Assembly: GCF_014947265.1 (NCBI RefSeq)
Contig: NZ_JADCNK010000006.1
Location: forward strand, 186,001 to 250,000
Direction: 5' to 3'
Origin: Pedobacter sp014947265
GTDB taxonomy: Bacteria; Bacteroidota; Bacteroidia; Sphingobacteriales; Sphingobacteriaceae
DNA length: 64,000 nt
A program made the position numbers and the translations under genes. Of the stretch, positions 25,571 to 34,640 are shown piece by piece. Each line of letters starts with the position of its first letter. Within the stretch, counting starts at the first letter, position 1. Under the pieces are notes generated by a model. That model saw only the letters and a program-made list of their open reading frames with translations, made no database searches and had not been told where the DNA came from.

Positions 25571-26328
25571 TACTATTGGCATCATTTGTTTTTCTATTGA
25601 TGCCGATATTTCTTCTCATTTACATCAGGTCTTACAACCGGCATAAAAAGAACCATTTTCTGGAAAAACAGCATATGCAGCAAAAATTTGAGTCCGAAAT
25701 GCTTCAAACCCGCATTGAAGTACAAGATCAAACAATGCAAAGTATAGCAACAGAATTACATGATAATGTTGGCCAGTTGCTCAGTCTTACCACACTCACC
25801 TTAAACTCTATAAATTTAAATGATGGGGAAAAGGCCAAAAATAAAATCGATAATTCACTAACACTAGTTAGTAAATCTATCAAAGAATTAAGAGAGTTGG
25901 CCAAGCTGTTACATGGAGAGCAACTGGTAGAAAATGGCATTGGCCATGCGATAGATCAGGAAATTAACTGGCTTAATAAAGCAGGAACGTATGAACTAAA
26001 AGTTAATAACCAATTGGTAGATCTTCAGATCACATCTCCTGATAAGGATCTGATCATTATTCGTTTATTGCAGGAAATTATCAATAATATTATAAAACAT
26101 GCTCAGGCAAAACATATACAGATCGATTCTTATCTCGAGAATAGCACTTTACATTTAAAGGTGAGCGAGAATGGTATAGGCTTTGACCCAGATATGATTA
26201 AAGCTAAAAAATCGGGAATGGGGCTAAATTCAATTTATAAAAGAATTGAGATGATCAATGGAAAATTAGCACTAAATTCGGTGCCTGGCGAAGGCACATC
26301 TATTTCAATTGAAATCCCCTACCCTTAA
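25561..26328 (+). CDS. Sensor histidine kinase, NarX/DesK type (HisKA_3)
   Basis: From the ATG at 25561 the protein has 255 residues. A TTG at 25519 and an ATG at 25537 give slightly longer forms. One transmembrane helix (residues 3-22) is followed by a basic stretch, a short coiled coil and a HisKA_3 dimerisation domain with H67-D68 ('ATELHDNVGQLLS'). A HATPase domain follows ('EIINNIIKHAQAKH', 'GMGLNSIYKRIEM'). It lacks a sensor domain of its own, so it may receive signals from the overlapping membrane protein upstream. It pairs with the NarL-type regulator two bases downstream. Confidence 0.93.
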   Translation: MSLILLASFVFLLMPIFLLIYIRSYNRHKKNHFLEKQHMQQKFESEMLQTRIEVQDQTMQSIATELHDNVGQLLSLTTLTLNSINLNDGEKAKNKIDNSLTLVSKSIKELRELAKLLHGEQLVENGIGHAIDQEINWLNKAGTYELKVNNQLVDLQITSPDKDLIIIRLLQEIINNIIKHAQAKHIQIDSYLENSTLHLKVSENGIGFDPDMIKAKKSGMGLNSIYKRIEMINGKLALNSVPGEGTSISIEIPYP

Positions 26329-26330
26329 TT

Positions 26331-26972
26331 ATGCAGAACCAAAGTATTTCTATTGCAATTGTTGATGACCACACCCTCTTCCGCTCCGGATTAGCTAGTT
26401 TATTAGCAGAATTTGATGAAATAGAAGTTATGTTCGAAGCCATGAACGGAATCGATCTTCAAACTAAAATTAATCAGCATGCTGAAGTTCAGCTTATTTT
26501 AATGGATATTAACATGCCTGTAATGGATGGTTTTGCCGCCACCAAATGGGTTAAAGCCAACCATCCAAATGTTCATGTACTTGCACTAAGCATGCTCGAA
26601 GATGAAAAAGCAATAATTGGGATGCTCAAAGCTGGCGCCGGAGGTTATATGCTGAAAGAATCTACCCCGTCTGATTTATTAAGGGCAATTAAAGTAATCA
26701 TAGATAAAGGGTTCTATGTAAATGAGCTCGTATCAGGCAGGCTTTTGGTGGCTTTAAAAGACAATGGAATTAAACCAACATTTTCTGAAAGAGAACTTAC
26801 GTTTCTGCAACATTGCAGCACTGAGCTTACCTATAAAGAAATTGCTGACCTCATGAATGTCAGTCCGCGCACCGTTGACAACTATAGGGAATCTCTTTTT
26901 GCTAAACTAAACATGAAGTCGCGCACCGGATTAGTGGTATATGGCATTAAAAACAACCTGATTAACATCTAG
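26331..26972 (+). CDS. NarL/FixJ-type response regulator
   Basis: The 213-residue protein has a receiver domain (acidic D12-D13, phosphoacceptor D59 in 'LILMDINMPVMDG') and a C-terminal LuxR HTH ('FSERELTFLQHCSTELTYKE', 'NVSPRTVDNYRESLF'). It is the last gene of the operon with its kinase. Targets are unknown; the paralogue gene at 23712 and its own operon are natural candidates. Confidence 0.95.
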   Translation: MQNQSISIAIVDDHTLFRSGLASLLAEFDEIEVMFEAMNGIDLQTKINQHAEVQLILMDINMPVMDGFAATKWVKANHPNVHVLALSMLEDEKAIIGMLKAGAGGYMLKESTPSDLLRAIKVIIDKGFYVNELVSGRLLVALKDNGIKPTFSERELTFLQHCSTELTYKEIADLMNVSPRTVDNYRESLFAKLNMKSRTGLVVYGIKNNLINI

Positions 26973-27103
26973 CCCAACATACAATCAAAGAACTGTATTA
27001 CAGATAAATACAATTAAAATTATACAATTTATTTGTAAAGAATAATCCCTAAGTAAAAGAAATTTGCACCGAATTTACTTTTCAAAATAATTATTAAATA
27101 AAA

Positions 27104-27135
27104 TTTGGATAACTAACTAATTAGTTTTAACTTTA
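27104..27135 (+). promoter_or_regulatory. Promoter with a palindromic operator ahead of the blaI-like gene
   Basis: TTTG (27104-27107), a 20-base spacer and TAACTTTA (27128-27135) match the Bacteroidota promoter pattern with one mismatch. The 12-base perfect palindrome AACTAATTAGTT (27115-27126) lies inside the spacer, where a bound dimer would block polymerase. This is the arrangement expected for autorepression by the BlaI-type protein. Confidence 0.55.
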
Positions 27136-27186
27136 GTTAAGGCAATTCATTTGCCATCATCCTTATTATTATTATTATTAACTATT

Positions 27187-27564
27187 ATGGAAATTAAAGA
27201 TTTAACCAAAGCCGAAGAGCAGATTATGCAGGTTTTATGGCAATTGGAAAAGGCATTCGTTAAAGAAGTTATTGATGAACTACCCCTTCCTAAACCGGCT
27301 TACAATACCGTATCAACCATTATTAGAATTTTAGAAACCAAAGGTTTTATTGGTCACGAAGCTTTTGGTAAGGCTCATCAGTATTACCCTTTAATCAGTA
27401 AAGAAGAGTACAAGCGCCATGCAACAGAAAAGTTGTTAGGCAATTACTTCGAAAATTCGGTAGAAAGTATGTTTTCTTTCTTCGTTAAAGAAGAAAAACT
27501 GGATTTAAGCGATGTTGATGAAATTTTAAAAATGATTAATAAAATTAAACATAAGCCAAAATGA
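27187..27564 (+). CDS. BlaI/MecI/CopY-family transcriptional repressor
   Basis: From the ATG at 27187 it has 125 residues ('MEIKDLTKAEEQIMQVLW'). A frame extended to 27151 uses TTG and a Leu run and is unlikely. It has the winged helix of the BlaI group ('KPAYNTVSTIIRILETKGFI') and the C-terminal dimerisation part where the sensor protease cuts in the classical systems. It overlaps the M56 sensor gene by four bases (ATGA), so the two are coupled. A palindrome sits inside its predicted promoter. Confidence 0.93.
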   Translation: MEIKDLTKAEEQIMQVLWQLEKAFVKEVIDELPLPKPAYNTVSTIIRILETKGFIGHEAFGKAHQYYPLISKEEYKRHATEKLLGNYFENSVESMFSFFVKEEKLDLSDVDEILKMINKIKHKPK

Positions 27565-29552
27565 GTTTTGCCCACTACCTATTACAGGTGAACTTATACT
27601 TAATTGTTTTTTTCGGCTTTTACAAATTACTGTTAGATAAGGAGACCTATTTTACTTTAAACCGCATTTATTTAGTATCTGCGGGCGCATTATCCCTCTG
27701 CATACCATTTATCCGTTTAGAATGGCTTACCGAACAGAAGGCAGCGCAACAGGTTTACACTTCAGTTAATTGGGAGGCTGTATTAGCACAAGCAACAATT
27801 GTAACAGAACGTAATACCGGTTTTAACTGGGGAAATGCATTCGTTTATATTTATTGCGCAGGTAGTTTGTTCTTCTTAGGTAGATTGGTATTTAATTTAT
27901 TAGCAGTTAAAAAACTCATTACTATAAATAAGGCTGGCTCAGCTTTCTCTTTTTTTGGCAAAAAAGTAATTGATCAGGAATTACCACAAATGGATGTGAT
28001 TGATATTCATGAAGAAGCACACATCAAACAATGGCATACCCTGGATGTTTTATTTTTCGAGATTATAGGGATTATTACCTGGTTAAACCCGGTGATTTAT
28101 CTTTATAAGAAAGCCATTAAAAATATCCACGAATTTTTAGCGGATGAACTTGCCGCCGAATTTCAGGGTGATAAAGCTGAATATGCGATGCTGTTATTGA
28201 GCAAGTCATTTGGTATTTCACCAAATACCTTAACAAATGGCTTCTTAGAAAAATCATTGATCAAAAAAAGAATTTTCATGCTTCATAAGGAGCGATCTAA
28301 AAAGATAGCGATTGTGAAGTATGGAATCTTTATTCCGCTATTTGCCCTTCTCATTGTATTTTCATCGGCTACTGTTCGTAAAAACGAGAAATTGTTGTCC
28401 ATTACCGATCAAATCCCTATGGATAAGCCCATTGAACTGGTTGAAAACATGGTTACAGCTCCAGAGAAGATAACTATAGCACCTAAAATTTCGGTTGATG
28501 GCAAAACAGATCCAAACTGGGCAGGATTTTATCAGTTTCTAGGCAAACACATCAAATACCCAACTGCAGCCAATAGCGATCAGATTCAGGGAAATGCCCA
28601 GATAAGGTTTAATTTAAAAGGTGGTAGAGTTACCAATGTTACATCAAATGTAGAACTAGGCGCTGGCTGTGATGAAGAAGTGATGAAAGCAGTTTTATCT
28701 TATAAAGGATTTAAAACTGTAGCTGATGGTAAATATGCTTTAACGATTAGCTTTAGAATTCCAGAATCTTCAAAAGCGTTCAGGAATAAATTGTTACCTA
28801 AATCTGGCGAATATGTAAATCTGAACAGGATTAATATCATGTCTTTTCTGCCTAAAACTACTGACACCGAAACCAATGTCATTAAACCTGAAAATACAGA
28901 TAAAGTATATGATTTCGTTTCAATTGAGAAACAGCCGGAATTTCCGGGTGGCATAACCCAATTTTATAAATACCTGGGTGGCAGCATTAAATATCCGAAG
29001 ATGGCGCTGGATAATAATGTGCAAGGTAGAGTTTTCCTCAGTTTTATAGTTGAAAGGGATGGTTCATTAACAGATGTCCAAATTACACGGGGTTTAGGAA
29101 GTGGTACAGACGAAGAAGCAATGAGGGTTATAAAAGAATCGCCAAAGTGGAACCCAGGCATCCGGAACGGCTTAGCAGTAAGAGTTAAATATAATATTAA
29201 CGTTAATTTCAAACTCAACGACCCTGTACTTATAAAAGACACTAAAACAAGTAGCATTCCCGCCGACAAGATCAGATTAAAAGATGGCAAAACTCTTAAT
29301 GCGCTAATCATTGTAGATGGCGTTAAATTATCAGATAACAGTCAGTTGAATACCATAAACCCAAACAGTATCGAATCAATAGAAGTCTTAAAAGACCAAA
29401 CTGCAATGAATCTATACGGGCCAAAAGCCAGGGGTGGTGTAATTTTAGTTACCAGCAAAGGCGCAAAAAGCAATGTTTTCAGGCCACTTAACTCAAAAGA
29501 GCTTTCGATAGATAAGAACACTGATTTTTTCGAACTCAAAAGAAAATTTTAA
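27561..29552 (+). CDS. M56 (BlaR1-type) metallopeptidase with TonB C-terminal and plug-like domains
   Basis: The 663-residue protein starts with transmembrane helices (about 5-25, 37-52 and 92-115), then the zinc-protease site H150-E-E-A-H154 in 'DIHEEAHIKQWHTLD', and another helix at 317-333. The periplasmic part carries two TonB C-terminal-like domains (about 310-405 and 455-555, the second with 'YPKMALDNNVQGRVFLSFIV') and a TonB-receptor plug-like motif ('LIIVDGVKLSDNSQL', 'ESIEVLKDQTAMNLYGPKA'). M56 proteases sense envelope signals and cut their BlaI partner. The swap of a penicillin-binding domain for TonB-type modules suggests sensing of TonB or outer-membrane state (inference). Confidence 0.85.
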   Translation: MSFAHYLLQVNLYLIVFFGFYKLLLDKETYFTLNRIYLVSAGALSLCIPFIRLEWLTEQKAAQQVYTSVNWEAVLAQATIVTERNTGFNWGNAFVYIYCAGSLFFLGRLVFNLLAVKKLITINKAGSAFSFFGKKVIDQELPQMDVIDIHEEAHIKQWHTLDVLFFEIIGIITWLNPVIYLYKKAIKNIHEFLADELAAEFQGDKAEYAMLLLSKSFGISPNTLTNGFLEKSLIKKRIFMLHKERSKKIAIVKYGIFIPLFALLIVFSSATVRKNEKLLSITDQIPMDKPIELVENMVTAPEKITIAPKISVDGKTDPNWAGFYQFLGKHIKYPTAANSDQIQGNAQIRFNLKGGRVTNVTSNVELGAGCDEEVMKAVLSYKGFKTVADGKYALTISFRIPESSKAFRNKLLPKSGEYVNLNRINIMSFLPKTTDTETNVIKPENTDKVYDFVSIEKQPEFPGGITQFYKYLGGSIKYPKMALDNNVQGRVFLSFIVERDGSLTDVQITRGLGSGTDEEAMRVIKESPKWNPGIRNGLAVRVKYNINVNFKLNDPVLIKDTKTSSIPADKIRLKDGKTLNALIIVDGVKLSDNSQLNTINPNSIESIEVLKDQTAMNLYGPKARGGVILVTSKGAKSNVFRPLNSKELSIDKNTDFFELKRKF

Positions 29553-29564
29553 CTAAAATTCAAT

Positions 29565-30200
29565 ATGAAAAACGTAATTATATTTACCATGCTGATGGGC
29601 TTTAGTTTAGCCGGTTTTGCCCAAAAGGCAGATAGTACCAGAACACCTAAAGTTACACTCAGGGGAATCTCAACATTAGGTACTGAACCTTTAATTGTAA
29701 TTGATGGGAACAAACAATATATAAGAGGCACATCATCACTTAGCGATGTAGACCCCAATAACATCGAAGCTGTAAATATCTTAAAAGACAGTTTAGCAAC
29801 AGCGCGGTATGGCGCAGATGGTTTTGCTGGTGTAATAGAGGTTAAAACCAAAAATGGTTCTCTGCGTAATAATTATGGTCTTAAGGCCGCCCCTATAAAA
29901 ATTGATGAACCTAATTTGAAAGGAAAAGTATCAGGATTAAACATCCGTCCTTTACCCAATAGTGAAACTCCAGTAATAAGGCGATACTTGCTAAACAGAG
30001 ATTTCGATGATAAAGCCAAACCACTTTACGTTGTAGATGGGAAAGAAGTTTCAGGAATAAACAATTTGGATCAGGATTCTATTGAGTCAATAGAAGTGCT
30101 AAAGGATTCGTCTGCTATGACTTTACATGGTGATAAGGGCAAAAATGGAGTGGTGATTATTACCAGCAAAAAACCAAAAGCAAATCCAAGGAAAAACTAA
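29565..30200 (+). CDS. Small protein with two TonB-receptor plug-like segments
   Basis: The 211-residue protein has a short signal peptide ('MGFSLAGFAQ') and two copies of the motif seen in SusC-type plug domains: 'LIVIDGNKQYIRG' with 'NIEAVNILKDSLATARYGAD', and 'LYVVDGKEVSG' with 'SIESIEVLKDSSAMTLHGDK'. It has no barrel. The same motif ends the M56 protein directly upstream, 12 bases away, so the three genes form one operon. It is probably exported to the periplasm. A role as a decoy or adaptor for plug-binding partners is a guess. Confidence 0.75.
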   Translation: MKNVIIFTMLMGFSLAGFAQKADSTRTPKVTLRGISTLGTEPLIVIDGNKQYIRGTSSLSDVDPNNIEAVNILKDSLATARYGADGFAGVIEVKTKNGSLRNNYGLKAAPIKIDEPNLKGKVSGLNIRPLPNSETPVIRRYLLNRDFDDKAKPLYVVDGKEVSGINNLDQDSIESIEVLKDSSAMTLHGDKGKNGVVIITSKKPKANPRKN

Positions 30201-30227
30201 ATAATCAACATTTTAACAAAAAAAACA

Positions 30228-30626
30228 ATGAGAAAGCTAATCTTTTTAGCCCTAACTGGCATCGCTATGTGCTTAAATCAAGCAAAAGCACAAGACAATT
30301 CAGACAAAATTTATGATTTTACCTCCCTGGAAAAGGTACCAGATTATCCTGGAGGAATTAAGAAATTTTATGAATTCTTAGGTCGTGAGATTAAGTACCC
30401 TGAAATAGCAAAGAAAAACAGCACACAGGGAAAAGTATTTGCCTCTTTTGTAGTAGAGAAAAATGGGGTGCTAACAGATATTCAAATTACCAGGGGCCTG
30501 ACAAAAGAAACGGATGACGAAGCCTTAAGAGTATTGAACAAATCGCCAAGATGGAATCCTGGGTTGTTAAATGGAAAACCTGTTCGTGTGAAATACAATA
30601 TCAATATTAACTTTAGTATGAAGTAA
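30228..30626 (+). CDS. Secreted TonB C-terminal-like protein
   Basis: The 132-residue protein has a signal peptide ('LALTGIAMCLNQAKAQ') and one TonB C-terminal domain ('YPGGIKKFYEFLGREIKYPE', 'TQGKVFASFVVEKNGVLTDI', 'SPRWNPGLLNGKPVRVKYN'), nearly the same as domain 2 of the M56 protein in this operon. It lacks the membrane anchor and Pro-rich spacer of TonB, so it cannot transduce energy alone. It is last in the blaI-M56 operon and is followed by a terminator. Confidence 0.82.
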   Translation: MRKLIFLALTGIAMCLNQAKAQDNSDKIYDFTSLEKVPDYPGGIKKFYEFLGREIKYPEIAKKNSTQGKVFASFVVEKNGVLTDIQITRGLTKETDDEALRVLNKSPRWNPGLLNGKPVRVKYNININFSMK

Positions 30627-30649
30627 ATCCGAAATTGGCTTAAACGCAC

Positions 30650-30679
30650 AAAACCCCAGCAAAATTACCGGGGTTTTAT
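30650..30679 (+). terminator. Terminator after the blaI-M56 operon
   Basis: AAAACCCC (30650-30657) and GGGGTTTT (30670-30677) pair over 8 bp with a 12-base loop; the T run is short. Confidence 0.7.
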
Positions 30680-31013
30680 GTTTTCTCTCCTGTCTCGGAA
30701 GACTAAATTTAGAAAAATTTTAATGTATATACAAATATTACAGAATAAAATTTCCAAATACGCAAAAATTTAATATGCAAACATAAGATTATTGCCACTT
30801 TCGCAAACTTTTATTTCGAGCCAATCTGATTATATAAGCTTTCGATTTTCAAACCTAAAGTTTCATATGTTTTCATAACAGCTGGCAGATGTCAAATATG
30901 TATCAGTTTTAATCACCAGGTTACGAATAAACCATTAAATATTAATTCGCATATTTCCATCTGATAAAGTAAGGAATATGATAGTACCCCTAGCGGCGAT
31001 GAATTGGTAAACT
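30680..31013. other. Intergenic gap between convergent operons
   Basis: The gap between the TonB-like gene and sdhB is AT-rich. I see no coding frame with a start, no RNA gene and none of the dispersed repeat signatures in it. Confidence 0.4.
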
Positions 31014-31040
31014 AAAAAGCCCCCACAATGTGGAGGCTTA
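31014..31040 (-). terminator. Terminator of the sdhCAB operon
   Basis: On the minus strand AAGCCTCCACA pairs with TGTGGGGGCTT with one mismatch and is followed by a T run (TTTTTAG). It lies about 40 bases past the sdhB stop. Confidence 0.75.
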
Positions 31041-31076
31041 AGAACCCGGCACTTAAGCCAGGTGCACAGTATATTT

Positions 31077-31847
31077 TTAAATGGTTTCTTCTGAAATAAA
31101 TTTTGCAGATGCAAAATCACGGTTCATACGAGCAATGTTTTCTAAAGAGATTCCTTTAGGACATTCGGCCTCGCAAGCACCAGTATTCGTACAGTTACCA
31201 AAACCTTCAGCATCCATCTGTGCAACCATGCTTTGTACCCTACGGTAACGCTCTGGCTGGCCTTGCGGCAATAACGCCAACTGAGAGATCTTCGCGGAAA
31301 CGAATAACATTGCTGAAGCATTTTTACAAGTTGCCACACAAGCACCACAACCAATACAAGCTGCCGCTTCGAAAGCTGCATCTGCCTGCATTTTAGGAAT
31401 TGGTAAGTTATTGGCATCTTGCGCATTACCTGTATTTACAGAAATAAAACCACCAGCAGCAATAACTCTATCAAATGCAGAACGATCTACGGTTAAGTCT
31501 TTTATTACCGGAAAAGCAGCTGCTCTCCATGGCTCAACAACGATGGTATCGCCATCTTTGAAAGAACGCATGTGCAACTGACAGGTAGTAACCAGATCTT
31601 TTGGCCCGTGTGGACGCCCGTTGATAAACATCGAGCACATTCCGCAGATTCCTTCGCGGCAATCGTGGTCAAATACAACTGGTTCTTCACCTTTGTTAAT
31701 TAATTGTTCGTTCAATACATCGAACATCTCTAAGAAAGACATATCCGGTGAAATATCGGCCAATTTATAATCTACCAAAGCACCTTTGGTATTGTTATTT
31801 TTTTGACGCCAAACTTTTAGCGTTAAGTTCATATTTCCTGTACTCAT
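31077..31847 (-). CDS. sdhB: Succinate dehydrogenase/fumarate reductase iron-sulfur subunit
   Basis: The 256-residue protein carries all three cluster motifs: the [2Fe-2S] group in 'CREGICGMCSMFINGR', the first ferredoxin-like group in 'CIGCGACVATCKN' and the last in 'CTNTGACEAECPKGIS'. It passes electrons from the flavoprotein to the membrane cytochrome b of complex II. It is the third gene of the sdhCAB operon, 86 bases after sdhA; the gap holds a CAAGTATCAAG inverted repeat. The longer form typical of Bacteroidota is kept. Confidence 0.95.
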   Translation of the reverse strand: MSTGNMNLTLKVWRQKNNNTKGALVDYKLADISPDMSFLEMFDVLNEQLINKGEEPVVFDHDCREGICGMCSMFINGRPHGPKDLVTTCQLHMRSFKDGDTIVVEPWRAAAFPVIKDLTVDRSAFDRVIAAGGFISVNTGNAQDANNLPIPKMQADAAFEAAACIGCGACVATCKNASAMLFVSAKISQLALLPQGQPERYRRVQSMVAQMDAEGFGNCTNTGACEAECPKGISLENIARMNRDFASAKFISEETI

Positions 31848-31880
31848 GATATTGAGATTTAAGTATCAAGTAATGAGAAC

Positions 31881-31915
31881 CAAGTATCAAGATTTAATTC
31901 AAGTCTTGATACTTG
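31881..31915. repeat. Inverted repeat in the sdhA-sdhB gap
   Basis: CAAGTATCAAG (31881-31891) and CTTGATACTTG (31905-31915) form an 11-bp perfect stem, with another AAGTATCAAG at 31861-31870. This kind of 'AAGTATCAAG' text looks like a short dispersed repeat inserted into the operon. Confidence 0.6.
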
Positions 31916-31933
31916 ATACTTACCATCTTGCTA

Positions 31934-33913
31934 CTATTTATAACTTCTTTGTGCAACTTTAATATTTTCAAACTTCAATTCTTCTTTGTGAAGTTCGAAG
32001 TTTACACCTTCTTTAAATTCCCAGGCGGCTACGTAAGCATAGTTCTCATCATCACGTAATGCTTCACCTTCTTCTGTCTGATACTCTTCACGGAAGTGAC
32101 CACCACAACTTTCGTTACGGTTCAAAGCATCAATGCACATCAACTCGCCCAGTTCGATAAAATCAGCTACACGACCTGCTTTTTCGAGTTCGGTATTTAA
32201 CTCATCAGCTGTTCCAGGTACACGAACATCGCTCCAAAACTCAGCGCGTAGTGCTCTGATTTCCTGAATTGCTTCATTTAAACCTTTTTCGTTACGGGCC
32301 ATACCACATTTCTCCCACATAATGTGGCCTAAACGTTTGTGGAAATGATCTACCGACTTAGTTCCTTTAATATTGATCAGTGTATTTAAAATGCCTACTG
32401 CTCTAGCTTCAGCCTCTGCAAAGGCAGGGTGATCAGTAGGAATTGCTTTTACCGAAATTTCTTTCGACAAGTAAGCTCCAATAGTGTAAGGAAGAACGAA
32501 ATAACCATCAGCCAAACCCTGCATCAAAGCAGATGCACCTAAACGGTTAGCACCATGATCTGAGAAGTTAGCCTCACCTGTACAATATAAACCAGGTACA
32601 GAGGTCATCAGGTTATAATCAACCCATAAACCACCCATGGTATAGTGAACAGCAGGATAAATACGCATTGGGGTTTCATAAGGGTTTTCACCTGTAATCT
32701 GCGCATACATATCGAACAGGTTACCATATTTTTCCTTAATTACCGCAGTACCTAAGCGCATGCAGGTTTCTTTGTCAGGATTGTGGTTACCTGCTTTAGA
32801 AGCTTCGATTTTTCCGTAGCGTTCTGTATTTGCTTTAAAATCTAAATATACTGCCAATTTAGAAGCACCTACTCCATAACCTGCATCACAACGTTCTTTC
32901 GCAGCACGAGAGGCCACATCACGAGGAACCAGGTTACCAAAAGCAGGGTAACGGCGTTCTAAATAATAATCTCTTTCATCTTCAGGAATTTCTGAAGCTT
33001 TACGGTTATCATCTTTCTTTTTAGGCACCCAGATTCGTCCATCGTTACGTAACGATTCAGACATCAGGGTTAATTTAGATTGGTGATCGCCAGAAACCGG
33101 GATACAGGTTGGGTGGATCTGCGTATAACAAGGGTTTGCAAAATAAGCACCTTGTTTGTGCGCTTTCCAGGCCGCTGTAACGTTACTTCCCATCGCGTTG
33201 GTAGAAAGATAGAATACGTTTCCGTAACCACCTGTTCCTAATACTACTGCATGACCAAAATGACGTTCGATTTCTCCTGTAATTAAGTTACGTGCAATAA
33301 TGCCGCGTGCTTTGCCATCGATTTTAACAACCTCAAGCATTTCGTGGCGGGTATACATTTCCACTTTACCCATACCAATCTGGCGTTCTAAAGCAGAATA
33401 TGCACCTAATAATAACTGCTGCCCAGTTTGACCTGCAGCATAGAACGTACGTTGTACCTGTGTACCACCGAATGAACGGTTATCTAACAAGCCACCATAC
33501 TCACGTGCCAAAGGCACACCCTGTGCCACACATTGATCTATAATATTAGCACTTACCTCAGCCAAACGATGCACATTGGCTTCGCGGGCACGGTAATCGC
33601 CACCTTTAATCGTATCATAGAAAAGGCGATAAACGCTATCACCATCATTCTGATAGTTTTTTGCGGCATTAATACCACCCTGAGCAGCGATTGAGTGTGC
33701 CCTACGTGGTGAATCCTGAAAGCAGAAACATTTTACCTTGTAACCCATCTCGGCCAAAGTAGCCGCTGCCGAAGCACCTGCTAAACCCGAACCTACAATG
33801 ATTACTTCAATAGTTCTTTTGTTCGATGGGTTAACCAAAGGCACAGAAGACTTATATTTTGTCCATTTGCTGGTTAATTCGCCTTCTGGAATATTTGAAT
33901 TAATATCTGACAT
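31934..33913 (-). CDS. sdhA: Succinate dehydrogenase/fumarate reductase flavoprotein subunit
   Basis: The protein has 659 residues from the ATG at 33913 ('MSDINSNIPEGE'); a frame to 34003 overlaps sdhC and is not used. It has the FAD Rossmann motif 'VIIVGSGLAGASAAATLAEM', the segment with the covalent-flavin histidine ('AHSIAAQGGINAAKN') and active-site elements such as 'IHPTCIP' and 'GANRLGASALMQGL'. The enzyme oxidises succinate to fumarate, or the reverse, at the inner face of the membrane. It follows sdhC by 17 bases in the operon. Confidence 0.96.
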   Translation of the reverse strand: MSDINSNIPEGELTSKWTKYKSSVPLVNPSNKRTIEVIIVGSGLAGASAAATLAEMGYKVKCFCFQDSPRRAHSIAAQGGINAAKNYQNDGDSVYRLFYDTIKGGDYRAREANVHRLAEVSANIIDQCVAQGVPLAREYGGLLDNRSFGGTQVQRTFYAAGQTGQQLLLGAYSALERQIGMGKVEMYTRHEMLEVVKIDGKARGIIARNLITGEIERHFGHAVVLGTGGYGNVFYLSTNAMGSNVTAAWKAHKQGAYFANPCYTQIHPTCIPVSGDHQSKLTLMSESLRNDGRIWVPKKKDDNRKASEIPEDERDYYLERRYPAFGNLVPRDVASRAAKERCDAGYGVGASKLAVYLDFKANTERYGKIEASKAGNHNPDKETCMRLGTAVIKEKYGNLFDMYAQITGENPYETPMRIYPAVHYTMGGLWVDYNLMTSVPGLYCTGEANFSDHGANRLGASALMQGLADGYFVLPYTIGAYLSKEISVKAIPTDHPAFAEAEARAVGILNTLINIKGTKSVDHFHKRLGHIMWEKCGMARNEKGLNEAIQEIRALRAEFWSDVRVPGTADELNTELEKAGRVADFIELGELMCIDALNRNESCGGHFREEYQTEEGEALRDDENYAYVAAWEFKEGVNFELHKEELKFENIKVAQRSYK

Positions 33914-33930
33914 ATCTTTTGTGCTAAAAA

Positions 33931-34611
33931 TTATTGAATAAGACCGAAATAAACTGCAATCGGCATGGCTGCGAAAAGGATCGAAATAATAATCGAATAC
34001 CAAACGCCAGCTCCTTTAATTATACCATTATATTTTGAGTGGTTCCATCCTAATGTTTGGAATGCAGAAGCAAAACCATGCAATAAGTGATAGCATAAAG
34101 AAAACATAGCCAAAATATATACGGCAACCCTTACCGGATCCTGAAATTTTTCTTTCATTACCGCATAAAGATCTTCATGTCCGTTGGCATCAACTGTTGG
34201 GATGCCTGTAAAACGGGAAACTACCCAAAAATCTTTCAGGTGAACCACCAAAAAGATCAGCAAAAGCGTACCTAGCAAGCCCATAGAACGGCTGTACCAT
34301 TTACTGTTTGCCTTACCATCGTTTACTGCATACTTAACCGGACGTGCTTTCTGATTTTGCAATGTTAAACGTAAAGCCTGAAAAATGTGTGCAAGCAAAC
34401 CAATAAATAACACAATCTCGCCAGCCCGGATAATCCAGTTGGTGGCCATAAAATGTGCGCCTACGTTAAATGTCAAACCACCGTCGCTAATAAAAATTAA
34501 AGCATTAATACCGCAGTGTACAATTAAAAAAAGTATCAGGAACAAACCTGTAATACCCATTATGAATTTCTTCCCTATTGATGAAGAAAACGCATTTCCG
34601 AAACCACTCAT
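33931..34611 (-). CDS. sdhC: Succinate dehydrogenase cytochrome b subunit (b558 type, five helices)
   Basis: The 226-residue protein has five hydrophobic helices and the 'SIGKKFIMGITGLFLILFL' start of the single-subunit cytochrome b of diheme complex II (Bacillus/Wolinella type). Histidines placed for haem ligation are seen in 'IVHCGINAL', 'VGAHFMAT', 'AHIFQALR' and 'LCYHLLHGFASAF'. It anchors SdhAB and exchanges electrons with menaquinone. It is the first gene of the operon. A TACTTTTG -7 match lies at 34641-34648 on the minus strand. Confidence 0.95.
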   Translation of the reverse strand: MSGFGNAFSSSIGKKFIMGITGLFLILFLIVHCGINALIFISDGGLTFNVGAHFMATNWIIRAGEIVLFIGLLAHIFQALRLTLQNQKARPVKYAVNDGKANSKWYSRSMGLLGTLLLIFLVVHLKDFWVVSRFTGIPTVDANGHEDLYAVMKEKFQDPVRVAVYILAMFSLCYHLLHGFASAFQTLGWNHSKYNGIIKGAGVWYSIIISILFAAMPIAVYFGLIQ

Positions 34612-34640
34612 TTGATTAGGATTTATATCTAAATTTCTTG

